Source of the DNA: Coprobacter fastidiosus
Lineage (GTDB): Bacteria > Bacteroidota > Bacteroidia > Bacteroidales > Coprobacteraceae
Length of the DNA: 64,000 bases
NCBI RefSeq assembly: GCF_030296935.1
Contig: NZ_AP028032.1
Location: forward strand, 310,001 to 374,000
Direction of reading: 5' to 3'
Shown here: one piece after another, positions 28,145 to 36,130 of the stretch
Layout: every line of letters starts with the position of its first letter
Numbering within the stretch: the stretch's first letter is position 1
Position numbers and translations under genes: made by a program
Notes under the pieces: model-generated
Told to the model about the DNA's origin: nothing
What the model saw: only the letters and a program-made list of their open reading frames with translations
Database searches by the model: none

Positions 28145-28789
28145 GTGGATTTGGTATTATACACAATTATAAGAGGTTTGGCTATCGGTATTTTGGTATC
28201 GGCACCCATGGGCCCTATCGGAGTATTATGCATACAACGCACTCTGAATAAGGGGCGGTGGTCGGGCTTTGTTACCGGGCTGGGCGCTTCCATTTCAGAT
28301 TTAGGTTATGCGGTGTTGACAGGTCTCGGTATGTCTATCGTAATAGATTTTATAGAAACGAATGAATATTTGATCCAGATATTGGGAAGCCTTGTGTTGG
28401 CCGGATTCGGGGCTTATTTATATCGTCAAAATCCTGCAAAGAATATTAAGAAACAAAGTGCGAATAAAAATACTTTTACACAAGATTTTGTGACAGCATT
28501 CTTTCTTACATTGTCAAATCCGTTGATATTGTTTCTGTTTATAGGATTGTTCGCCCGACTTAATTTCTTTGTTCCCGAATCTACTTTGTACCACTATATT
28601 CTCGGCTATATTTCTATTATCATAGGGGCTGTTTCTTGGTGGTTTACAATAACATTTTTTATAAATAAGGTGCGTACTCGTTTCAATTTGCGTAGCTTAT
28701 GGTTGATTAACCGCTGTATTGGAGGCGTTATTATTATCATGTCTTTAGTAGGTTGTTTTATGGGTATGTCAGGATATTTCAATCATTAA
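28145..28789 (+). CDS. LysE/RhtB-family amino acid exporter
   Basis: 214 residues with six hydrophobic segments. The N-terminal APMGPIGVLCIQRTL is the LysE/RhtB signature; the long fourth segment begins after SNPLILFLF. Family members export amino acids such as lysine, threonine or homoserine across the inner membrane. The start codon is GTG at 28145, as no ATG precedes the first conserved helix in frame. The CBM9-like gene follows after 12 bases and both seem to end at the terminator at 29451. Confidence 0.88.
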   Translation: MDLVLYTIIRGLAIGILVSAPMGPIGVLCIQRTLNKGRWSGFVTGLGASISDLGYAVLTGLGMSIVIDFIETNEYLIQILGSLVLAGFGAYLYRQNPAKNIKKQSANKNTFTQDFVTAFFLTLSNPLILFLFIGLFARLNFFVPESTLYHYILGYISIIIGAVSWWFTITFFINKVRTRFNLRSLWLINRCIGGVIIIMSLVGCFMGMSGYFNH

Positions 28790-28801
28790 TTTTTTTTTAC
28801 T

Positions 28802-29452
28802 ATGAAAAAAGTTTTGTCAGTACCTTTTATTCCGGGCTTAAAAGATCAGCCGTTGGAAAAAGCGTGTGAGTTGCTTGAGGAAAAAGCTGCACGGCAAAGT
28901 GTGGAGTGCGTGAATTGGCCCGAACAATTTCCGTATAAGCCGATCACTATATTCGATATAGCCCGAAGCGAAACGGCTCTTTACATCAAGTATTTTGTTA
29001 GGGGAAATTGTCTGTTGGCATTGAATAGCGAAGATAATTCTCCGGTATGGCAGGATAGCTGTGTAGAGTTTTTTGTGCAAGTTCCGGGTGAAACCGAATA
29101 TTATAATTTTGAATTCAACTGCATCGGTACGGCATTGGCGTCGAAGCGTCAAAGTCGGGAAATATGCACCCATTTTTCTCCGGAAAAGATGGCATGTATA
29201 GAGCGTTATGCTTCAGCCGGACATAAACCGTTTCAGGAGATGCAAGGAATATTTGCATGGGAACTGCTTGTTTCCATCCCTTTCGATTTGATAGGGGTTA
29301 ACCCTGAATCGTTACCCGAAAAGTTATATGCCAATTTCTATAAATGTGCAGACAATTCGAGTTTACCTCATTATTTGAGTTGGAGTCCTATTGAGACGGA
29401 AAATCCCGATTTTCACAGACCCGAATTTTTTGGAGAGATATACTTTAGATGA
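28802..29452 (+). CDS. CBM9-like (carbohydrate-binding module family 9-like) protein
   Basis: 216 residues, with no signal peptide. The sequence has the marks of the stand-alone CBM9-like family of Bacteroidetes: ETALYIKYFVRG, WQDSCVEFFVQ, NFEFNCIGTALAS and, near the end, WSPIETENPDFHRPEFFG. The fold is a beta-sandwich that may bind sugar; without a signal peptide it is predicted cytoplasmic, so its ligand is unclear. It is the second gene after LysE (12 bases), and its stop codon lies inside the terminator stem. Confidence 0.8.
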   Translation: MKKVLSVPFIPGLKDQPLEKACELLEEKAARQSVECVNWPEQFPYKPITIFDIARSETALYIKYFVRGNCLLALNSEDNSPVWQDSCVEFFVQVPGETEYYNFEFNCIGTALASKRQSREICTHFSPEKMACIERYASAGHKPFQEMQGIFAWELLVSIPFDLIGVNPESLPEKLYANFYKCADNSSLPHYLSWSPIETENPDFHRPEFFGEIYFR

Positions 29453-29496
29453 CAAAACAGCGAGGTGTTTCAATACCTCGCTGTTTTGTCTTTTTT
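29451..29496 (+). terminator. terminator of the LysE/CBM9 operon
   Basis: GACAAAACAGCGAGGT (29451-29466) pairs perfectly over 16 bp with ACCTCGCTGTTTTGTC (29475-29490), 8-base loop, followed by six T. The stop codon TGA overlaps the first two stem bases. Confidence 0.92.
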
Positions 29497-29507
29497 GAGC
29501 CTTCTTT

Positions 29508-32405
29508 CTATCTCTTACAGATTGTTGCAAAATCGCAATATTCGCATATTTGAGTATTTTCAGTTTGTTTAAAGGGTATTTCGGGATTAAAGATTTCTTG
29601 GATGCATTTATTGAATGTATCTGTAAATTCCTGAATATAAGGGGAAAAGTCATATATAGTTTGTTCTATTCTTTTTTTCTCCGTTTTTATTTCATGGATG
29701 ATAGACCAGTCGAATTGTATTTTAAATAGATCTCTGAGGTGGTAGATGCCGGGACAGAGAGATTTTGGGTGATTTATTTGGGAATATATCATAGCATACA
29801 TGAATACTTGCATGATAGCCTTGGGACGATCTCTTTTTTGTGGGTCGAATAGGTCGTACATGGTTTTGAAGGTTGTTTCTCCTTTTCCTGTTTTATAATC
29901 TATGATTCTTGTAATGCCGTCTTTTTCATCGATTCGGTCGATAGATCCTTTTAAGCGGATTTGGCGTATTCTGTCGAATGTATGAGTAGTGTCGATAGGA
30001 AATTCTGAATGGAGATATATGAATGGAGTATGCTTTCTGTCCGTTATTAAAGTTTGTTTGACATATTTGCGGATAATCTCTCCCGTCAGATAATTTTGCC
30101 CGGTTAAGGGGCGTATTCGAGAAGTTTGAAAATAATGTTTGGCAAACATGGCTTCTATTAAGTTTGTTAATAGCGTGTCGTCTTTTTGAATCTTTTCAAG
30201 TAAGTCTCCTGTAACGAGTTTTCCCTGCATCCGTTGGTAAATATTCTCCATTACTCCATGATAGATGCTTCCGAATGTACTGGCCTCGACGCTTTCTGCT
30301 ACTTCGTCTTCTGGAGATACCCTTTCGACATAACCTAAATAAAATTTTAAAGGGCAATCGATATAGGTATTGATGGCGCTTGCCGACAAAGCCCGGTCTC
30401 CTCCGGACAGGAATCGGTTTAGCTGTTTTTGAACAAATTCGTTTTTGGGTATTTGAATAATCTGATTTTCTTTAACCGTAATATCGTAACTCATGACCTT
30501 TTCTTGAATAGGCACTTGGTAATGATATTTCAGTTGGTAGATGTATCGGCTCATTTCACCGGTTTGTAATCCTTCGGTACGGGTGTCATATAATAAATAA
30601 AGTCTTTTTGCCCGATATATCATCCTGTAAAAATAATAGGCATAGATGCTGTCTTGATGTTCTATGGTCGAAAGTCCGAATCCCTTGCGCAAATTATAGG
30701 GAATAAATGTATTGGCGACTTTTGTCATCGGAAATATTCCTTCATTCATAGATAGGATGATCAAGTTTTCGAAGTCGAGAGCTCTGGTTTCCAGAACTCC
30801 CATTATCTGTAAACCGGAAAGAGGTTCACCTCTGAAAGGAATGGAGATACTTCCTGCCATTTTACCGAGTAGCCGGAAAAATGTAGAAACATTCATTTGT
30901 ATGTTTTCGTCCTTAATGACGTCTTTCAGCCTTTTTACTGTTATATAATAGTGGAATAAAAACTCTTTTTCTATTTCGGAAAATTGTACGGTATGTTCTT
31001 CCTCTTCGGAGTCATTATGATCATTTTGCAGACCCTGCTGTAAATATTCCAAAATGTTGATCAGATAGTCGGCAGCTTGATTCGCAGTTTCTAAGCTTAC
31101 GAAAAGCAGTTTCAGTAATTCTGTTCTTCCTAATTCCGAAACCGGAATAAATACTTTATTATATTGTTTTATCTCTTTTGATAATAGATTTATTTCATTT
31201 TCTCCGGAAAATAGTATATATCGATGACTGAGGATAGAAAGAACTTTTCGATGATAGAATTGTACCTCACCTTGTATCATGCGGTAATGCTTCTGCAAAT
31301 CGAATATAGATTCCATAAGGCCTGCAACAGGAGTATTAGATAAAGTATATCCCATGGTCACGTTGATCGGGTCGATCGTTTCCGGTATGGAATATAACAT
31401 CGGGAGTAATAAATGCTCGTCAGGCAAGACGATTGCCGTATTGATTGCTTTTGACGGATCAGGGATAGCTCCGGATGAAATCAATCCGTTCAGGATTTCT
31501 TGTGTTTGTTTAGCTTGCCCTACGGCAGACGGAATACCGATCAATTCTATTTCAGGCCAAGTTTCTTTTCCTTTGTCGTTTGCTAATAATAATTTCGAAG
31601 GAAAGGCCTTACGATTGCGGGAAAGAAAAAATGTAGCCTTATTATATTCATCTTGGAGGGTCGGAGCGTTATAGTCCCAATAAAAATCGGCGATATCTAA
31701 TTCTTTTAGTCGATGCATTAGCATTTCTTCAGAAGTACTTAAAACATTTAAGCCGATAAAAACTACCTGGTTGTAAGGAATGTGCAATTCCTCCCGCTGT
31801 TTTGCTTTCTCCGCTACTTCTCGGAATATCATACCTTCGTATGCGATTCCTTTGGTTTTTAGCTCGTCTCGAAGAGCCTTATAAAGAGGATACAGAATTT
31901 TCCATAAGGCAACGAACTGCATTTTTTTTTCGCTTTCCATTGCCGGTATAAAATGATCCCAAAATCTGCGGATAAACTCTATTTGAGTCTCTGTCAATAT
32001 ATCTGAAAATCTGTTCTCTATCTCTTTCAAATCTTGAATATTAGTGAATAAATCTTTTGCGTTCACTACATATTTATCTACATCGTCGAAATCATTGAGA
32101 AGCATTTCTCCCCAAAAAACAAAATTATCGAAACTTTCATCGGAGTTGCTTAAAGTTATATAATGGCGATAAAGAACAAAAAGCATCTGAATTTTATCTG
32201 CCGGTTGATAAGGTGTCAAACGGATGAACAGATCGTTAATGGTCATTATCGGAGGAGAGAATAAAGGATGTCCGGCTACTTCGGCAAGGTATTTTTGAAA
32301 AAATATTCCAGCACGGCGATTAGGAAATACAAATGCGATATTCTGTATCTCTTTACCGTATTTTTTGTAAAAAGTCTGGGCTATAAGATATAAAAACGGT
32401 TTCAT
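29508..32405 (-). CDS. AddB-like PD-(D/E)XK nuclease/helicase subunit
   Basis: 965 residues from ATG 32405 (MKPFLYLIAQTFY); an in-frame ATG 15 bases up is less likely. The N-terminus has a degenerate Walker A region (FVFPNRRAGIF), as in AddB proteins that lack ATPase activity. A RecB-type nuclease domain near residues 680-965 shows GSIDRIDEKDG and IIDYKTGKG, the catalytic D...DxK core. Four cysteines suited to an iron-sulfur staple are present: Cys684 in DCPLKFYLG and Cys954, Cys957, Cys963 at the C-terminus. AddB works with AddA in repair of double-strand breaks. No addA lies next to it, unlike the usual order. Confidence 0.88.
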   Translation of the reverse strand: MKPFLYLIAQTFYKKYGKEIQNIAFVFPNRRAGIFFQKYLAEVAGHPLFSPPIMTINDLFIRLTPYQPADKIQMLFVLYRHYITLSNSDESFDNFVFWGEMLLNDFDDVDKYVVNAKDLFTNIQDLKEIENRFSDILTETQIEFIRRFWDHFIPAMESEKKMQFVALWKILYPLYKALRDELKTKGIAYEGMIFREVAEKAKQREELHIPYNQVVFIGLNVLSTSEEMLMHRLKELDIADFYWDYNAPTLQDEYNKATFFLSRNRKAFPSKLLLANDKGKETWPEIELIGIPSAVGQAKQTQEILNGLISSGAIPDPSKAINTAIVLPDEHLLLPMLYSIPETIDPINVTMGYTLSNTPVAGLMESIFDLQKHYRMIQGEVQFYHRKVLSILSHRYILFSGENEINLLSKEIKQYNKVFIPVSELGRTELLKLLFVSLETANQAADYLINILEYLQQGLQNDHNDSEEEEHTVQFSEIEKEFLFHYYITVKRLKDVIKDENIQMNVSTFFRLLGKMAGSISIPFRGEPLSGLQIMGVLETRALDFENLIILSMNEGIFPMTKVANTFIPYNLRKGFGLSTIEHQDSIYAYYFYRMIYRAKRLYLLYDTRTEGLQTGEMSRYIYQLKYHYQVPIQEKVMSYDITVKENQIIQIPKNEFVQKQLNRFLSGGDRALSASAINTYIDCPLKFYLGYVERVSPEDEVAESVEASTFGSIYHGVMENIYQRMQGKLVTGDLLEKIQKDDTLLTNLIEAMFAKHYFQTSRIRPLTGQNYLTGEIIRKYVKQTLITDRKHTPFIYLHSEFPIDTTHTFDRIRQIRLKGSIDRIDEKDGITRIIDYKTGKGETTFKTMYDLFDPQKRDRPKAIMQVFMYAMIYSQINHPKSLCPGIYHLRDLFKIQFDWSIIHEIKTEKKRIEQTIYDFSPYIQEFTDTFNKCIQEIFNPEIPFKQTENTQICEYCDFATICKR

Positions 32406-32599
32406 AAATATGCGATGCAAGATAATTTCTTACAAGTATAAGCAAAATTTGTGGGAAAACTTTCGGAAGGTACAGATTTATGTAAAGAAGAAAATCCTTT
32501 TAGGTTAAGTTTTGGAGGTTACTTCTCAAAGAAAGCTTGACTTTTTTATAATAGTGAGTTGCTATTTGATTATTTCATAAGTTATTAGCTAAGAATTTG

Positions 32600-32640
32600 T
32601 CTATGTTTTCTTATTAGAAAATTTAAACAGGCTTTTAGTT
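32600..32640 (+). repeat. partial copy of a dispersed AT-rich repeat
   Basis: The segment ends in GAAAATTTAAACAGGCT at 32619-32635, nearly the same as the end of the longer copy at 59285-59380 (AAAATTTAAACAGGCT). Its left half (TTGTCTATGTTTTC) is a rough inverted copy, so it may be a collapsed element with only its two ends. Confidence 0.4.
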
Positions 32641-32673
32641 GTTTGTCTGTAATTTTATTAGACTATTAGATGT

Positions 32674-33183
32674 TCATGTAGAAATTATTCTGACTTTGTT
32701 TCCGTGTTTTTCTATTATGTGCAGTAAATCTTCAACTTTTAGCCAAACGGTAGAAGTGTTGTCATTAGGATGTATGCCGATAATGGCAGGCGATGCTAAA
32801 AAGTCTTCATCAAGAAAAAAGAGCGTTTTACATTCTTTATCATTCAATATACCGAAAGGTGTAACCGTGCCGGGGGTAAGTCCTAAAATATTTCTTAATT
32901 CTTCTTCTTTGGCTAAACTTAACGGTCTTGTACCGTAATTACGTTTGATTGCTTTCAAATCGATCCGTTTGTTACTTTTTACAGTTATGAGGTAATAGTT
33001 GTGTTTCTTATCATCACGTAAAAATAAGTTTTTGGCTATGACTTCAGGATAAGGTAACGATATATCGGAAAGTTCAACCATATTATAAACAGCCTTATGC
33101 TCTGTTATTTCAAAACCGATCTTACAATAATTCAGATACTCATATATCATTTGCTTACTGTTTATTTTCCCGGGATTATTCAT
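32674..33183 (-). CDS. prolyl-tRNA editing protein (YbaK/ProXp-ala type)
   Basis: 169 residues of the YbaK/aaRS-associated domain. The marks of the Ala-tRNA(Pro) deacylase group are GTRPLSLAKEEEL followed by LGLTPGTVTPFGILND, near residues 83-114. It would hydrolyse alanine mis-attached to tRNA(Pro) in the cytoplasm. The proS product in this window has no editing domain, so this protein plausibly supplies that function. Its ATG lies eight bases inside the end of the upstream acetyltransferase gene, which suggests translational coupling. Confidence 0.88.
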   Translation of the reverse strand: MNNPGKINSKQMIYEYLNYCKIGFEITEHKAVYNMVELSDISLPYPEVIAKNLFLRDDKKHNYYLITVKSNKRIDLKAIKRNYGTRPLSLAKEEELRNILGLTPGTVTPFGILNDKECKTLFFLDEDFLASPAIIGIHPNDNTSTVWLKVEDLLHIIEKHGNKVRIIST

Positions 33184-33769
33184 TGTTTATTTGTTTAATT
33201 ACACGGCAAGGATTTCCTACTGCCACACAGTTAGCTGGGATGGAATGAGTAACTACACTGCCTGCACCTATAACGCTATTTTGTCCGATAATGACTCCGG
33301 GCAAGATGATAGAACCTCCGCCAATCCATACGCCATCTTCTATTTTTACAGGTAAGGCGTATGTACGACAGATTTCTTCACTTTCCGACCATTCATGTAC
33401 CATGCGTTCATTTATTTTAATAGAATGTGTCGCTGTGTATATTTGTACATTGGGAGCAATCAAGACATTGTTGCCGATATCGATACGGTTATTGTCCACA
33501 AAGGTACAGTTCATATTGATAATCACTTTGTCGCCTACAAAAATGTGTTTCCCGTATTCACAATGAAAATCAATATCTACATGTACACCTTTACCCATGC
33601 TGCCGAATATCTCACGTAGTAATTCTTGTTTACGTTTTGTATCGGCATAGTCGGTAGCATTAAACTGCATTAATAGTCGTCTTGTGCGCAAAATCATCTC
33701 TGTAATTTGAGGGTCTTTGCTTCCGATGAAAGGCTTGCCCGACATACATTTCTCATATTCTGTTCCCAT
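33176..33769 (-). CDS. hexapeptide-repeat sugar O-acetyltransferase (maltose acetyltransferase type)
   Basis: 197 residues from ATG 33769 (MGTEYEKCMSGKPFI); the frame continues 93 bases up, but the family starts here. The N-terminal maltose-acetyltransferase cap (KCMSGKPF) precedes a left-handed beta-helix with hexapeptide turns (IDIGNNVLIAPNV, VKIEDGVWIGGGSIILPGV). The catalytic histidine is probably in the YTATHSI segment. It would acetylate a sugar using acetyl-CoA. Overlaps the editing-protein gene by eight bases. A second, different member of the family starts at 34224 on the other strand. Confidence 0.9.
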   Translation of the reverse strand: MGTEYEKCMSGKPFIGSKDPQITEMILRTRRLLMQFNATDYADTKRKQELLREIFGSMGKGVHVDIDFHCEYGKHIFVGDKVIINMNCTFVDNNRIDIGNNVLIAPNVQIYTATHSIKINERMVHEWSESEEICRTYALPVKIEDGVWIGGGSIILPGVIIGQNSVIGAGSVVTHSIPANCVAVGNPCRVIKQINNE

Positions 33770-34223
33770 ATAAAATATTCTTTCTGCAAAAGAAGAAAAT
33801 TGAAGTAAGAAAGTGATTAAATATTTGTTAAAATGTTTTTCTATCAATGAAATTGGCTGCAAAAAATAGAAGTATTATAATTATCATTTATATTAGGGTT
33901 AAAACGATCTCGATTATGTCAATCAAAAAAGTTTGTTACTCTTTACTAAAAAAATAAATAGAGGTAGCCGTACAAATTAGGTAAATAATTGAAGATAATT
34001 ATAATAATTTTCTAGATTGGAGAATGAGGCTCTTATTATAGACATGGAAATGATCTGTAATATGGTTACGATTATCTGTAATATGGTTCTCTCTTTTTTT
34101 AGAATAAAAATTTATTTTTGCACAGTACTAAATTTACCTTATTGATAGATATTTGTCAGAATATAATCGATTTTCTCGATACTATAAAAAGTATTTGTAC
34201 TGATACTGTAAAATAATATTAAT
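33770..34223. other. divergent intergenic region with repeat-bearing promoter
   Basis: About 450 AT-rich bases between two divergently transcribed acetyltransferase genes. The right half holds two 15-bp direct repeats and a -7 box (see 34053-34120). The left half should hold the minus-strand promoter, but no clean -7 box was seen. Confidence 0.5.
34053..34120 (+). promoter_or_regulatory. paired direct repeats and -7 box ahead of the 34.2-35.9 kb operon
   Basis: ATCTGTAATATGGTT occurs exactly twice, at 34053-34067 and 34074-34088, start to start 21 bases. A -7 box TATTTTTG lies at 34113-34120. Two helical turns between direct half-sites is the usual spacing for AraC-family activators, and the second site would abut the -33 region. 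No AraC-type gene is present within the window. Confidence 0.55.
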
Positions 34224-34799
34224 ATGGAAAATATTTTCAAAAAAGATCTTTCGGGTGCGCTGGTTTCACCCAATGAACCTGGTTATGATGAGTTGATAAA
34301 TTCTATTTTTGATACAATGAAATTAGCGTATGAGTTGAATACTGGTTATCATTCGCCAGAAGAAGTCCGTGATTATCTTTCGCAAATTATCGGGCGGAAA
34401 GTCGATGAATCAGTGACACTACTTCCTCCTTTTTATGTAGATTTCGGAAAAAATATCCGTATTGGAAAGCGCTGCTGGATTCAACAGGGTTGTACTTTTT
34501 TTGATCGTGGCGGTATCACGATTGGAAATGATGTATTTATTGCTCCGAAAGTGAATCTCATTACTATTAATCATGATTCTGATCCGGAAAACCGTAGTGC
34601 AACTTATGGTCGTCCTATTGTTATAGAAGATAAAGTTTGGATAGGGATTAATTCCACTATTTTGCCTGGTGTTACTGTCGGATATGGATCGATTGTAGGA
34701 GCTAATAGTGTCGTGACTCACGATGTTTCGCCTTATACAGTGGTTGGTGGAAATCCGGCTAAATTTATTAAGGAGATTAGGCTGAAAAAGCAGATGTAA
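34224..34799 (+). CDS. hexapeptide-repeat sugar O-acetyltransferase
   Basis: 191 residues. The left-handed beta-helix is clear: IRIGKRCWIQQGCTFFDRG, ITIGNDVFIAPKVNL, VIEDKVWIGINSTILPGVTVG and VVGGNPAKFIKEI. The likely catalytic histidine is in ITINHDS. It lacks the cap of the classic maltose acetyltransferases seen in the 33176-33769 protein. First gene of a three-gene unit with the lipoprotein oxidoreductase 17 bases downstream. The leader from the predicted start is about 95 bases. The acceptor sugar is unknown. Confidence 0.88.
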   Translation: MENIFKKDLSGALVSPNEPGYDELINSIFDTMKLAYELNTGYHSPEEVRDYLSQIIGRKVDESVTLLPPFYVDFGKNIRIGKRCWIQQGCTFFDRGGITIGNDVFIAPKVNLITINHDSDPENRSATYGRPIVIEDKVWIGINSTILPGVTVGYGSIVGANSVVTHDVSPYTVVGGNPAKFIKEIRLKKQM

Positions 34800-34816
34800 A
34801 AACGTAATAAATTATT

Positions 34817-35491
34817 ATGAAAAAGAAAATTTCATTATTAACTTTGATTGTTGTTATGATAGCATTTGTTTCTTGCAAACAGGCAAGTAAAAATGGCAAT
34901 GACAATCAACGAGAAAATTTGACAGCAATGAAAGACTCATTTAAAACTGTTCCTGTAACCGATGCCGTTGTGATCGTGCTTCTTGCACATCCCGACATTA
35001 ATAAAAGCCACATGAATGCCATGCTTTCTCAGGCTGCAGCCGAAGTAGAGGGTGTGCAAGTAATCAATATTTATGACTATCCTGTTGCTCCTGATGTGTA
35101 CCGTGATGTAGTAAAGCAGGCAAAAGGTATTGTTTATGAGTTCCCGTTTTATTGGATGAGTGCGCCCCATTTGTTGAAACAGTGGACAGATGAAATATTC
35201 ATGGCATTTACACAAGAAGGGTTGATAGAAGGCAAAGAGTTCATGGTTGTTACCACAACTGGATCTGAAGAGGCTGCTTATCAGCACGATGGACGCAATA
35301 AATATACGATGTCCGAGTATTTGCGTCCTTATGAAGGTCAGGCTAATCACTCGAAAATGATTTGGAATGATCCGCTTGTCGTTTATGGTAATCCGCAAAA
35401 CGCTACTGTCGCAGAAGAAAATTTACAGAAAGGTAAAGAGGAATATAAGGCTCGTCTGAAAGCAATGGTAGAAAGAGTTAACATCAAATAA
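34817..35491 (+). CDS. lipoprotein with NAD(P)H quinone-oxidoreductase (flavodoxin-like) fold
   Basis: 224 residues. The N-terminus is a lipoprotein signal with AFVSC lipobox, Cys20. From about residue 50 the chain matches flavodoxin-like NAD(P)H oxidoreductases of the KefF/MdaB group: VIVLLAHPDINKSHMN, NIYDYP, the FPFYWMSAPHLLKQWTDEIF segment and the VTTTGSEEAAY loop. Such enzymes hold FMN/FAD and are normally cytoplasmic. A lipoprotein signal on this fold is unusual and would put it at the membrane facing the periplasm. The substrate is unknown. Middle gene of the operon (12 bases before the MmcQ-like gene). Confidence 0.82.
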   Translation: MKKKISLLTLIVVMIAFVSCKQASKNGNDNQRENLTAMKDSFKTVPVTDAVVIVLLAHPDINKSHMNAMLSQAAAEVEGVQVINIYDYPVAPDVYRDVVKQAKGIVYEFPFYWMSAPHLLKQWTDEIFMAFTQEGLIEGKEFMVVTTTGSEEAAYQHDGRNKYTMSEYLRPYEGQANHSKMIWNDPLVVYGNPQNATVAEENLQKGKEEYKARLKAMVERVNIK

Positions 35492-35502
35492 TATGCACAA
35501 TA

Positions 35503-35895
35503 ATGACTGTTGAGGATTTGCGAGACTATTGTTTGTCACTGCCGGGGGTAACGGAGAAAATGCCTTGGATAGGTCATAAAGTTTATAGCAGCGGTTTATG
35601 TTTTTATATATGCGGAAAATGGTTCTGTTTTTGTGATGTAGATAATTTTGATTTTATCAATATCAAGTTGCCTCCGGCAATGGGAGAGGAGCTTCGGTCT
35701 GAATATGATGCTGTTCGACCGGGTTGGCATATGAATAAGAAATACTGGAATAGTATTTATCCGGGCAGAGACTTGTCTGATGTCCGGATTAAAGAATTGA
35801 TCCGGATTTCTTATGATACGGTAGTTGCCGCATTACCGCTCAAAGACAGAACCGGATTGATGTCACAGGGAGCAACTGGCCTAAAATCGATATAG
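35503..35895 (+). CDS. MmcQ/YjbR-family protein
   Basis: 130 residues. The N-terminal TVEDLRDYCLSLPGVTEKMPW and the central RPGWHMNKKYWNSIY are typical of the MmcQ/YjbR family (CyaY-like fold, sometimes called DNA-binding). The biochemical role is not established. It is the last gene of the operon begun at 34224, 12 bases after the oxidoreductase, with a terminator 27 bases downstream. Confidence 0.88.
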   Translation: MTVEDLRDYCLSLPGVTEKMPWIGHKVYSSGLCFYICGKWFCFCDVDNFDFINIKLPPAMGEELRSEYDAVRPGWHMNKKYWNSIYPGRDLSDVRIKELIRISYDTVVAALPLKDRTGLMSQGATGLKSI

Positions 35896-35921
35896 GTTCT
35901 TAATATCGAAATATTTTGTAG

Positions 35922-35957
35922 AAGTATCGACTATTGTAGTCGGTACTTTTGCTGTTT
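35922..35957 (+). terminator. terminator of the 34.2-35.9 kb operon
   Basis: AAGTATCGACTA (35922-35933) pairs with TAGTCGGTACTT (35937-35948) with one wobble pair and a 3-base loop; a broken T-run (TTGCTGTTTTT) follows. Confidence 0.7.
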
Positions 35958-36074
35958 TTAAGGATTAGCCTGTTGTTCGATATTGTTGAATTTCTTTGTG
36001 TAAGTTACCGTATTAAGATTTGAACGCTCATTTTATAGAGATATGCTTATAAAGATTCGATGATTTAAAATTCG

Positions 36075-36102
36075 TTGTAGTGGACGTTTTTTTTTACATT
36101 TG
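36075..36102 (+). promoter_or_regulatory. promoter of the ABC-F gene
   Basis: TTG (36075-36077), a 17-base spacer and TACATTTG (36095-36102), 29 bases before the start codon. Confidence 0.65.
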
Positions 36103-36130
36103 CACTTTCATAAAGTAATTATAACCAGTT

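Noticed and set aside
34053-34088. CRISPR-like repeat pair
   Set aside because: Two copies only, six-base gap, no cas genes; fits a binding-site pair much better.
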